A DNA stretch of 64,000 bases from a bacterium (GTDB lineage: Bacteria > Elusimicrobiota > Elusimicrobia > Elusimicrobiales > UBA9959). A program made the position numbers and the translations under genes. Numbering within the stretch: the stretch's first letter is position 1; every line of letters starts with the position of its first letter. The notes under the pieces are model-generated. The model saw only the letters and a program-made list of their open reading frames with translations, was not told the origin of the DNA and searched no databases. Location of the stretch: contig JAJZPF010000005.1 of NCBI GenBank assembly GCA_021811315.1, forward strand, positions 43,954-107,953, given 5' to 3'. Shown here piece after piece: positions 34,302 to 42,557 of this stretch.

Positions 34302-35761
34302 TTTTGCACCCACCCTTTCAGGATTTTGGCGCTGGCCGGCTTCTTGAGCAGGGCGAAAAGCGCGTCGAACATCCCCATGGAAAGAGCGCAGCGCCCGCTG
34401 GAGGGCATATCGCCCCACAGCGAACCCTGCGTCTCGTAGTTGTAGACGGGGCAGACCCCGCAGTAAGGTTTGTAAACGCAGCGGGAGCATTGCGGCTGCG
34501 ACTCGAGGTTGGAGGCCGCGGCGCAGGCCCTCGAGGCGGGCGCAAGCATCACTTTGCGGTAGGAATCTTTCAGCACGTTCCCTATCTTGAAGAGGTCGTC
34601 CCCCTCCCAGCCCACCATGCGGCCCTCGTCGCAGGAATAGAGGTCGCCGTTATAGTTGTAAGCCACCTGGCCTATGGCCGCGCCGCAGGGGCAGCGCATG
34701 TCCAGGTAGCCGGGGTCGCCGCCGTTGACGATCTTCTCGAGCATGATCACGGCGTGGCGCTCGCGGATCTTCTTTCCGGCGGCGTTCAGCTTCAGGATGT
34801 AATTCAGGGTGTTGCGGTAAAAGCCGGCGAACTCCCCGGCGGAATAGCCGATCTTCGGCCAGAGGTTCTTGGCGTAGCCGATTGGGGCGAGCGGCCGCGC
34901 GAAAATATCGGTGAGGCCGTTGCGCACGTATTCGTCCACTATCTCTTTTTCCCGGCCGAGCGAATACTTCGACACGGTGAGCAGCGCGCTCGGGTTGAAA
35001 GTCTTGTACTCCGGGACCTGCTTCGCGGCGCGGCCGATGAAGTACTTGAGCCAGCGCACGGTATCGGCGTGGGAATTGCCGCCGGTGAAGATCCTGTTCT
35101 TATTGTGCAGGTCGGCCGGGCCGTCCAGGGAAGTGCAGACGGAAACCTCGTTCTCCACCAGGAAGCGGGCTTTCTCTTCCGTCATCAGGCTGAAATTCGA
35201 GACCAGGGCCAGGCGGACTTCGCGGCCGAGCTCCTTGGCGCGGCGGCGGGCGTAAAGCACGGAGTCCTTCAGCGTGTCCCAGTTGAGAAGCGGCTCGCCG
35301 CCCTGGAATTCTATAGTGATGCCGGGATTGGTGCTCTTGAGGGCGAAATCAACGCTCTTGCGGGCCACCGCGCGGCTCATATCGGTGCGCCCGCCCGCGG
35401 CGCCCAGCGCCCCGGATTGGCAATAAAGGCATTTGTGGTTGCAGCGCAGCGTCATGACCAGGATGTGCAGGCCGGGGCCCGAGCCGAGGAAAGCGTTCTT
35501 TTTCGAGCAGGCGGCGGCGTAGCCCTCGAAGTCCGTCATCTCGCGCACGAAGCCCTTGGCCGCAAGCTCGCCGTAAAGCTTCTCGCCCGAGCCGAGGCGC
35601 CCCGCCGAGAAGCGCGCGAAATCGGCTTTGGAAACGGCGGCGGTGAAGCCGGCGTCGTTGGAAAGCAGGACGGAGCCGTCCGCCATCCGCCGGAAGGTGA
35701 AATAAGGGAGGCCGGCTATGCGCGGCTTACCGGTTTTTTTTGCGGCCGTTTTTGGAGTCAT
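34298..35761 (-). CDS. hxsB: HxsB radical SAM/SPASM maturase (His-Xaa-Ser system)
   Basis: GLPYFTFRRMADGSVLLSNDAG; LHILVMTLRCNHKCLYCQSGA; IEFQGGEPLLNW; CTSLDGPADLHNKNR; SCDEGRMV; CSRCVYKPYCGVCPVYNYETQG. Confidence 0.88.
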   Translation of the reverse strand: MTPKTAAKKTGKPRIAGLPYFTFRRMADGSVLLSNDAGFTAAVSKADFARFSAGRLGSGEKLYGELAAKGFVREMTDFEGYAAACSKKNAFLGSGPGLHILVMTLRCNHKCLYCQSGALGAAGGRTDMSRAVARKSVDFALKSTNPGITIEFQGGEPLLNWDTLKDSVLYARRRAKELGREVRLALVSNFSLMTEEKARFLVENEVSVCTSLDGPADLHNKNRIFTGGNSHADTVRWLKYFIGRAAKQVPEYKTFNPSALLTVSKYSLGREKEIVDEYVRNGLTDIFARPLAPIGYAKNLWPKIGYSAGEFAGFYRNTLNYILKLNAAGKKIRERHAVIMLEKIVNGGDPGYLDMRCPCGAAIGQVAYNYNGDLYSCDEGRMVGWEGDDLFKIGNVLKDSYRKVMLAPASRACAAASNLESQPQCSRCVYKPYCGVCPVYNYETQGSLWGDMPSSGRCALSMGMFDALFALLKKPASAKILKGWVQK

Positions 35762-36206
35762 ACTTTTCTTCCCATGTGCTGGTGATCCCCAGGGGGTCGG
35801 CCGAAGCGCCCTTGGCGGTCTCCGCCTTTATCTCGCCCTCTATCTGGTTTATCAGGTCGTTAAGCTCTTTTTCCTGCTGGGGCGTAAGGCCGGAATCGTC
35901 CTTTTCGGGAGGCTTGGGCTGGTAGTTCATGGCCTTGAGCAGGAGGAATTCCCGCAGCTCCCTGTTCTCCGAGGAAACGCGCTCGCGGAGCTTCTCGTCC
36001 TCGAGCTCCCCGCTGAAAAGCCGCGCCAGGCCCGCCGCTTTGGCCGCTGAGATTCCGGGTTTCGGGGACAGGTCCACCTGCACCTTGCCGCCGGGCAGCG
36101 GTTTAATAAAAGCGTAGGCCAGGCCGCCCAGGGAATGGGCGGCGTAGCGGATAGAATCGAGACCGTATTTTTTCAGGCTGACCTGGATTGAAATATTTTT
36201 AGACAA
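35727..36206 (-). CDS. HxsD-like protein 2 with C-terminal extension (TTG start proposed)
   Basis: SD AAGGAG then ttccgt then TTG; KKYGLDSIRYAAHSLGGLAYAFI; FSGELEDEKLRERVSSENRELREFLLLKAM. Confidence 0.6.
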   Translation of the reverse strand: MSKNISIQVSLKKYGLDSIRYAAHSLGGLAYAFIKPLPGGKVQVDLSPKPGISAAKAAGLARLFSGELEDEKLRERVSSENRELREFLLLKAMNYQPKPPEKDDSGLTPQQEKELNDLINQIEGEIKAETAKGASADPLGITSTWEEKYDSKNGRKKNR

Positions 36207-36268
36207 ACGGAACTCCTTGGACTTAGAACGGCCGCCGGCCACGGGGCGCGGGAGCCTGAAATTTAAGG

Positions 36269-36991
36269 TTAGAACTTGCAGCAGACCATGGTTCCGCCCC
36301 AATCTTCGCCCATCACTACAAACGTGCCCCAAGCGCTGGTGGTGCTGCCGCCGGGAAGGAAACCGGTGACCCTGGCCACCCCGTCGCCCATGAACCCCAC
36401 CACGCTTTTCCCGGCGGGGCAGTTTACGATGCCGCCGACGCTGTAGCCGATGCGGCTGCAGACGTTTATTATGGTCCCGGTCACGTTGAGGTCGCCGTTC
36501 ACGTCCAGGCGGTCCCAGATGCTGACGGAACGACCGCCGCCTATGCCGCCGGAGCGCCCGAGTATCATCAGGGTATTGTAATTAGAGGCGTTCTCGATAG
36601 CCGCATTGCCCCAGGCATTGCCGATGCCGGTGTGGCCGTGCCCGGTATTATTGAAGTAAATGTCGGAATTTGTAAGATAGGTCTGCCCCTGGGTGGAGGT
36701 TCCGGCGACGGTAGCATTACCGGTAACGTTCGAATTGCCGAACACGTGGAGCTTGCTGGTCGCGGCCCCGTTGCCCACGGAGAGATTGCCGCCGTCGCGG
36801 GCCAGAATAGTGTTCTGGGTCGTAAGCAGGCTGACATAGCCGCCGTAGGGGGCCGGGTAATAAGTAGTAAGCGTGAGGCTTTCAGAGCCGATGAAGCCCG
36901 GGTGCCAGCAAATGAAGAACAGGACAAGCAGGGGAAGCGCGTTTTTCCTGCTGAATTTGACCTTTGTTCTGAGTTCTTCCATAGTTTCCAT
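36269..36991 (-). CDS. Secreted repetitive surface/tail-fibre-like protein
   Basis: N-terminal hydrophobic segment; LTLTTYYPAPYGGYVSLLTTQNTILARDGGNLSVG; beta-rich repeats; Cys pairs at C-terminus. Confidence 0.5.
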   Translation of the reverse strand: METMEELRTKVKFSRKNALPLLVLFFICWHPGFIGSESLTLTTYYPAPYGGYVSLLTTQNTILARDGGNLSVGNGAATSKLHVFGNSNVTGNATVAGTSTQGQTYLTNSDIYFNNTGHGHTGIGNAWGNAAIENASNYNTLMILGRSGGIGGGRSVSIWDRLDVNGDLNVTGTIINVCSRIGYSVGGIVNCPAGKSVVGFMGDGVARVTGFLPGGSTTSAWGTFVVMGEDWGGTMVCCKF

Positions 36992-37112
36992 AGAGCCCCC
37001 ATCCGGACCTTCGGAACGGCCTGTCTCTCCCCGCCTGCATTCTAATAGATATCTACTATATAGCATAGCAGAAAAGTCCGGGTATTTCAATGCCGGGAGG
37101 AAAGCAGGCGAA

Positions 37113-37505
37113 TTAGAGGAGGATCACCACAAAAACGGCCTTAAACTTGTCTTTCAGGAAAGACCTGGCCTCGCCGGCTATCTCGGCAAAGTCCTCGAGG
37201 TCTTTCGGGGAGGAGGAAAGGAAAGCCCCGGAGCCGCGCACGGCCAGGACATAGCCCTGGGCGGGGATCTCTCCCGGGAGGGAGCGGAGGCAGTCGAGCA
37301 GGGCGTCCCAGTTCCCCCCGAAATAGGCCGGGAACCGGAAGGCCGCGGCCAGGGCTTCCATCAGCCCGGCTTTGTCCGCGATCTTCGCGCCGTCAACGTA
37401 AGCGGTGAAAAAAGACGGCGGAGGGAATAGTTTTCCTATTTCCTCCGCCGCCTTTCCGCTGGCCCTGAAGTCCAGGAAAAGTCCCTCCTCTCCGGGCAGG
37501 GCCAT
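37113..37505 (-). CDS. Barstar family RNase inhibitor
   Basis: AFRFPAYFGGNWDALLDCLRSLP barstar signature. Confidence 0.8.
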   Translation of the reverse strand: MALPGEEGLFLDFRASGKAAEEIGKLFPPPSFFTAYVDGAKIADKAGLMEALAAAFRFPAYFGGNWDALLDCLRSLPGEIPAQGYVLAVRGSGAFLSSSPKDLEDFAEIAGEARSFLKDKFKAVFVVILL

Positions 37506-37510
37506 CGGTT

Positions 37511-38071
37511 CTAGTAAACCACCGTCAGCAATATGAAGTGCGCGTAATGGTCGGGCGTGTAATAGATCTTCTCGCCGCCGCCGATTATGATGCGCTCCGA
37601 GCCGCGGGCGCTCAGGTCGGGCGCGACCTGGTAAGTGGTCCCGCCTATAACGACCACGTGCGGCGCGCTGCCGGTAAGCAGCGTGTACTCGTGGTAGAAG
37701 CCCTTGGGCTGTACCGGCAGGCGGCCTTCCTTGTTGCTGAAGATAGCGCCGTCCTGCGCGTAGGGCAGGTGGGCGCCGTTGTAGATGTCAGTAATCAGCT
37801 TCATCATCGATCTGATGCGGGAAGCGTCTTCTATCTTCGGCGTAAAGTCGCGGCCGGGGGCCGGAGAGGCGGCGGCTGCTTTGGGAAGAACGGCCTCGGG
37901 AGCGGAAGCGGGTACGGCGGGAAGCTCCACCAAATTCCTGAATTCGGCGCCGGAAACGAGTTCGGCGAGCGCGGCCGGTTTTACGTCGGCGGCGGCATAA
38001 GAGGACAAACCGGAAAGAGAGAGGACCAGAACAGCCGCAAGCTTCATCCAAAGGTTCTTGTTTTTAAGCAT
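37511..38071 (-). CDS. Secreted barnase/RNase N1-T1-type ribonuclease
   Basis: Signal peptide; AIFSNKEGRLPVQPKGFYHEYTL; GSERIIIGG; YYTPDHYAHF (catalytic Glu/Arg/His pattern). Confidence 0.8.
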   Translation of the reverse strand: MLKNKNLWMKLAAVLVLSLSGLSSYAAADVKPAALAELVSGAEFRNLVELPAVPASAPEAVLPKAAAASPAPGRDFTPKIEDASRIRSMMKLITDIYNGAHLPYAQDGAIFSNKEGRLPVQPKGFYHEYTLLTGSAPHVVVIGGTTYQVAPDLSARGSERIIIGGGEKIYYTPDHYAHFILLTVVY

Positions 38072-38268
38072 GCTGATTTTCCTTTTGACCGAATATTTAC
38101 CCGCAGCGATACAGCTATATTCTAATAGATGTCAACTTTCTGCCGAGGGTCCAAGTGCCTAGCCGCGTCTGGGCCAAAGGACCCATTCAATAAGGCCGAT
38201 ACTTTAATGATAAAATACAAGCGTGGCCGTCTGACGGGCATTGCCCTTGATACGGCACCTGCATAGCA

Positions 38269-39189
38269 ATGAGAAAGAACACACCTAAACCCGGCTGGAT
38301 AAGCGAGCAGCTCTGCGTGCAGACGGCGCGCACCTGCAACCTCTTCTGCGTTTATTGCCAGAACCCGCCGACCGGCGTCTCCGCGCCGAAAGAAAAGACC
38401 GCCGCGCTGATCAGGAAAAAAGGGATCAAAGCGGTCAGCCTCGAAGGCGGCGGGGAGCCGACGGCCGGCGCGGATTTCTTCGACTGGCTCAAGACCCTCA
38501 AAGCGGCCGGGGTGAGCAACTTCATGCTTTCCACCAACGCCGTGGCGCTCTCGGACCCGGACTTCTGCCGCAAAGCGGAAAAAGCCGTGGACTATTTCAC
38601 GGTCAACTTCCCCTCCTCCGATCCCGGGACCTACCGGAAAGCCACCCGCAGCGTGAAATTCGACATGGCCGTGAAGGGCCTCGAGAACCTTAAAGCCCTG
38701 GGCGCCGAGGACAAGATCCGCCTCTTCCATATAATCTTCAAAGACAATTACCGCCTGCTCCCGGCCTTCGCCGACTGGGTCATAAAGACCTTGCCCGGGC
38801 TCGCTTTCGTCAACTTCACCTTCGTGCGCAATGCCGGGCGCGTAGGGGACAGCGCGGAGATAGTCCCCCGTTACTCCGAGGTAGAGCCTTTCCTGAAAGT
38901 GGCGCTCGCCAAGCTGAAGCTTAAAAAGATAAAAGCCGTGGTCCAGAACGTGCCGCTCTGCCGGCTTAAGAATTTCGAGGGCTTCTCGTTCGAATTCCAG
39001 CGCTGGCGCCGGGGCGACCGCATCCTGGAAGCCGGCATCGCGGGGAAAGCGAAGAACCCGGCCTGCGGGCGCTGCACCCTGGAACCCGCCTGCTGCGGAG
39101 CCAGGGCGGATTACCTGAAGATACACGGGAACAAAGAACTGGTCCCCTCGGCGAAAGACCCGGGAACCCTGGCCGCCGAGGCCTTTTAA
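38269..39189 (+). CDS. Radical SAM protein
   Basis: TARTCNLFCVYCQNPP; SLEGGGEPTAGADF; C-terminal CGRCTLEPACCG. Confidence 0.85.
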   Translation: MRKNTPKPGWISEQLCVQTARTCNLFCVYCQNPPTGVSAPKEKTAALIRKKGIKAVSLEGGGEPTAGADFFDWLKTLKAAGVSNFMLSTNAVALSDPDFCRKAEKAVDYFTVNFPSSDPGTYRKATRSVKFDMAVKGLENLKALGAEDKIRLFHIIFKDNYRLLPAFADWVIKTLPGLAFVNFTFVRNAGRVGDSAEIVPRYSEVEPFLKVALAKLKLKKIKAVVQNVPLCRLKNFEGFSFEFQRWRRGDRILEAGIAGKAKNPACGRCTLEPACCGARADYLKIHGNKELVPSAKDPGTLAAEAF

Positions 39190-40137
39190 ATGAAGATCGT
39201 TTCCTGCTTTTCAAGCCTCAAAGAACTTGCGCCGCTGGCCGAAGCCGGCGCCGACGAGTTCTATACCGCCGTCGAGGGACTGCCGGCCTTCAGCGTCGGG
39301 TTCCTGCCGGACCGCGACCTGGCCCCGGCCATAAAGAAAGCCCACGCGCTCGGGAAGAAGATAGCGCTGGCGGTCAACGCCATCCACGCCCCCGCCACGG
39401 ATAAAAGGCTCGCCGCCATCGAGAAGCGGATAAGGGCCCTGGACAAGCTCGGCATGGACGCTTTTATCATTTCCAACCCCTACCTGCTCGCCCTGTTCTC
39501 GGGCCGCGGGAAGCGCCTGCGGGCTGAGCTCCACCTGAGCTCGGTGCAGCCGGTCTTCAACAGCCTCGGCGCCGCTTTTTTTACCCGCTTCGGCGTCTCC
39601 CGCCTCATCCTCCCGAACCAGCTTTCCCCGCATGAAGCGCGGAAGATACTCGCGCTCTGCGGCGCGAAGGGCATAGAGACGGAGATCTTCGATTACCGCT
39701 TCTTCGGCTGCGCCTACATCAACGGCCGCTGCCACATGCACAAGCCCGACCATTACACGCTGAAGTCCGCGATCCTGGAAGGGAATCTCTGCCGCATAAA
39801 CGCGAAGCCGGGCGGGCTGGTAAAGCTCGGGACCCTCGACCTGCCGGGCCGCGCAAAAGAACTCCCGGCGCTGGTGAACCGCCTGGAGAACAGGTTTACC
39901 TGCGGAGGCTCGCCCAGGCTGTCCAATGCCGCGGCCTTTTTTGATTTTTTCATCTCCGGCGCGCACTACCTGAAGTACGGCACGCGCCACGACCGCCCGG
40001 AAGTGAAAGTTAAAAAGGTCGGCGAGCTGCGCGCCATGCTCAGCCTGGCGGAAAAACTTTCCGGTTCTATGCCGAAAGCGGAAGCACGGCGGGCCTTCGT
40101 AAAAGAGCTGTCGCGCTGGAACGGGGGCGGCTTTTAA
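39190..40137 (+). CDS. U32-family protein, pair 3 member A
   Basis: MKIVSCFSSLKELAPLAEAGADEFYTAV; FFGCAYINGRCHMH...LCRINA...FTCGGSPRLSNAA. Confidence 0.75.
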   Translation: MKIVSCFSSLKELAPLAEAGADEFYTAVEGLPAFSVGFLPDRDLAPAIKKAHALGKKIALAVNAIHAPATDKRLAAIEKRIRALDKLGMDAFIISNPYLLALFSGRGKRLRAELHLSSVQPVFNSLGAAFFTRFGVSRLILPNQLSPHEARKILALCGAKGIETEIFDYRFFGCAYINGRCHMHKPDHYTLKSAILEGNLCRINAKPGGLVKLGTLDLPGRAKELPALVNRLENRFTCGGSPRLSNAAAFFDFFISGAHYLKYGTRHDRPEVKVKKVGELRAMLSLAEKLSGSMPKAEARRAFVKELSRWNGGGF

Positions 40138-40962
40138 ATGGCTTTGGAAAAAGGACTGCGGCTCGGGACGATGACGCTGGAGGCCCTGAAAAGCTCCGGC
40201 GGGCTCGACGCCGCGCTGAAAGGCTTCGAACGGTTTTACCTGGGCCCGGAATTCTGCGAGAACCTCATCGACGCCTCGGTCTGCGGGGAGGCCGCCTGGC
40301 TGCAGGGCCGGGGCAAAAAGATCTGCCTCCTTACCCCGCTTATAAGCGAGAAAGGCGCCGGGCTCCTCGACAAGGTCTTTAAGAAGCTTTTAAAGTCCGT
40401 AGAGAGCGGGAAAATAGACCCCGCCGGGCTCGAGGTGACGGTGAACGACTTCGGGGCCATCGAACTGGCGAAGCGCAACCGGCTGCCGTTCAGGCTGAAC
40501 GCGGGCCGGCTGCTCCGCGATAATGTTTTCGACGATACCGGGCGGGCCGTCACGGTCCATAACGGGCTGGCCCTGAAATTTTTCCGCGAACTCGGAATAA
40601 CCCGCTTCGAGCTCTCCACCCTCGGCATCCGCCCCGACGTTAATTTCGCCAAAGGCGCGGCTTTCGGGTTCGACCGGAGGGACTTCAGCCTGACCCTTTA
40701 CTACCCGTACCTGAACCTGACCACCACGCGCACCTGCCTGGTCGGGATGCGCGACGTGCCGCCCGAAGAATCCGTGCGCGGCGTGGACTGCGCGCGGGAA
40801 TGCGTCATCAGCTCCTTCGAGCTGGCCCACCCGTCCATAAAAGAAAAGCTGCTTATCCGCGGGAACACCGTCTTCCTTAAGTTCCCCGACAAATTCTACG
40901 CCTCTGAAAAAGGCCTGGCGAGAATGAACGTGGACCGCCTGGTCTACGCCCCCTTCCCTTAA
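40138..40962 (+). CDS. U32-family-like protein, pair 3 member B
   Basis: Immediately downstream of member A; VNDFGAIELAKRN; TRTCLVGMR...CARECVISS. Confidence 0.65.
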   Translation: MALEKGLRLGTMTLEALKSSGGLDAALKGFERFYLGPEFCENLIDASVCGEAAWLQGRGKKICLLTPLISEKGAGLLDKVFKKLLKSVESGKIDPAGLEVTVNDFGAIELAKRNRLPFRLNAGRLLRDNVFDDTGRAVTVHNGLALKFFRELGITRFELSTLGIRPDVNFAKGAAFGFDRRDFSLTLYYPYLNLTTTRTCLVGMRDVPPEESVRGVDCARECVISSFELAHPSIKEKLLIRGNTVFLKFPDKFYASEKGLARMNVDRLVYAPFP

Positions 40963-40963
40963 A

Positions 40964-40998
40964 AAAAAGCCCCCGGGGGTTCCCGGGGGCCTTTTATT
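40964..40998. terminator. Rho-independent terminator
   Basis: aaaaGCCCCCGGGggttCCCGGGGGCcttttatt between convergent genes. Confidence 0.85.
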
Positions 40999-41015
40999 TC
41001 CTTAACCTTCCGCGG

Positions 41016-42317
41016 CTACAGCAGTTCCGCCACGAGCGCGGCCAGCGGGCTGCGCTCGGTCTTGGTGAAGGTCAGGTGGCCGTAGATCTTCTGGCCGCGC
41101 ATGCGGTCGACGATATAAGTGAGGCCGTTGGAGGCTATGTCCAGGTAAGGGTTGTCTATCTGGTACGGGTCCCCGGTCACCACGACTTTCGTTCCCTCGC
41201 CGGCGCGCGAAAGGATGGTCTTTATCTCGTGCGGCGTCAGGTTCTGCGCGTCGTCCACGATCATGTACTGCTTCGGCAGCGAGCGGCCGCGGATATGGGT
41301 CACCGAGGCGATCTCGATCTTCTCGTTCTGCAGCAGGTACTCGAACTTCTCGACGGCGCTTTCCTGGTGGCGCTTGTCCATCACGAACTCTAAATTATCG
41401 TAGATCGCGCCCATCCAGGTGGAGAGCTTCTCTTCCTTCGTGCCCGGGATGAAGCCGATATCCTTGCCGACCGGCACTATCGGGCGGCAGATGATGAGCT
41501 TGCGGTAGACGCTTTCCTCGACGGACTTCTGCAGGCCGCAGACCAGCGTCACCAGCGTCTTGCCGGTGCCGGCGGCGCCGAGCAGCGTTACCAGCTTCAC
41601 GGAATCGTCCAGCAGCAGCTCCATCGCGCAGCGCTGCTCCTTGTTCAGGGGGCGGATGCCCCAGGGGGAGGGCTCGGGGTTGAGCGCCCTTATCTTCGAC
41701 GTATCGTTAGGGTCGACGCGGCCGAGGGCGGATTTCTTGGGATCGCCCTTCGTGCGCAGCACCACGAATTCGTTGGGCGACAGCTCTTTGTCCGGGCTGT
41801 TCATGACGTGGTCTTTGTAAAATTTGTCAACGTCGGACGCGGAAACGTCCAGGGTGATCAGGCCGGGATAGAGCTCGTCCACGTTCACTTTGCCGGCTTC
41901 GTAATCCTCGGTGGTGAGGCCGACGGCCTCCCCCTTCAGGCGCAGGTTTATATCCTTGGTGACCAGGACGGTGTTGTTCTTTTTCTGCTGGTACCAGTAG
42001 GCCGTGTTGAGGATGCGGTTATCCATCTCCAGCAGCTTGAATTCCTTGGGCAGGACCTGCACGTGGTCCAGGTCGACTATCAGCGTGCCGCCGGCCTCGG
42101 TCTTCACGCCGGCGTTCAGTTTCCCCTTGGCCCTGAACTCGTCCAGCTTGCGGGACACGATGCGCGCGCTTTTGCCGCGTTCGTCGCCGGCGCGCTTGAA
42201 ATTATCCAGCTCCTCTATGACGGAGATCGGGATCACTACGGTATTGTCTTCGAATTTGGTGAAGGAAAGAGGGTCGTGTATAAGGACGTTAGTGTCGAGT
42301 ATATAGACTTTTTTCAT
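41016..42317 (-). CDS. PIN domain plus PhoH-like ATPase
   Basis: YILDTNVLIHDPLS; LLGAAGTGKTLVTLVCGL; VDDAQNLTPHEIKTILSRAGEGTKVVVTGDPYQID. Confidence 0.9.
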   Translation of the reverse strand: MKKVYILDTNVLIHDPLSFTKFEDNTVVIPISVIEELDNFKRAGDERGKSARIVSRKLDEFRAKGKLNAGVKTEAGGTLIVDLDHVQVLPKEFKLLEMDNRILNTAYWYQQKKNNTVLVTKDINLRLKGEAVGLTTEDYEAGKVNVDELYPGLITLDVSASDVDKFYKDHVMNSPDKELSPNEFVVLRTKGDPKKSALGRVDPNDTSKIRALNPEPSPWGIRPLNKEQRCAMELLLDDSVKLVTLLGAAGTGKTLVTLVCGLQKSVEESVYRKLIICRPIVPVGKDIGFIPGTKEEKLSTWMGAIYDNLEFVMDKRHQESAVEKFEYLLQNEKIEIASVTHIRGRSLPKQYMIVDDAQNLTPHEIKTILSRAGEGTKVVVTGDPYQIDNPYLDIASNGLTYIVDRMRGQKIYGHLTFTKTERSPLAALVAELL

Positions 42318-42557
42318 TTTTTCTCCCTTAAACCGGCCGTCGGCGCGCGGCGCGCGAACCCCGCGGCCCCGCCCGCCCGATGCAACCGTTTCCGGCCCCG
42401 GCCCGTAACACTATTGTCGGCAATTTCCGGGCTCCGCTAATTTTAGCATAAAAAGCGGAAACGCCGGATTTATACCGGCCGGTTAAAAAATAGTAAGATA
42501 TCTATATTGTGGCCCGCTCCGGACAACAGCGGGGCCTGTATTCCCGATTTGAAGGAT

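Noticed and set aside
38149-38190. Similarity between AAGTGCCTAG...CTGGGCC (38149) and AAGTGTCCTAGG...CCTGGGCCC (56756) as a riboswitch-like motif
   Set aside because: Only two imperfect copies and no clear common secondary structure by eye; needs a genome-wide search.
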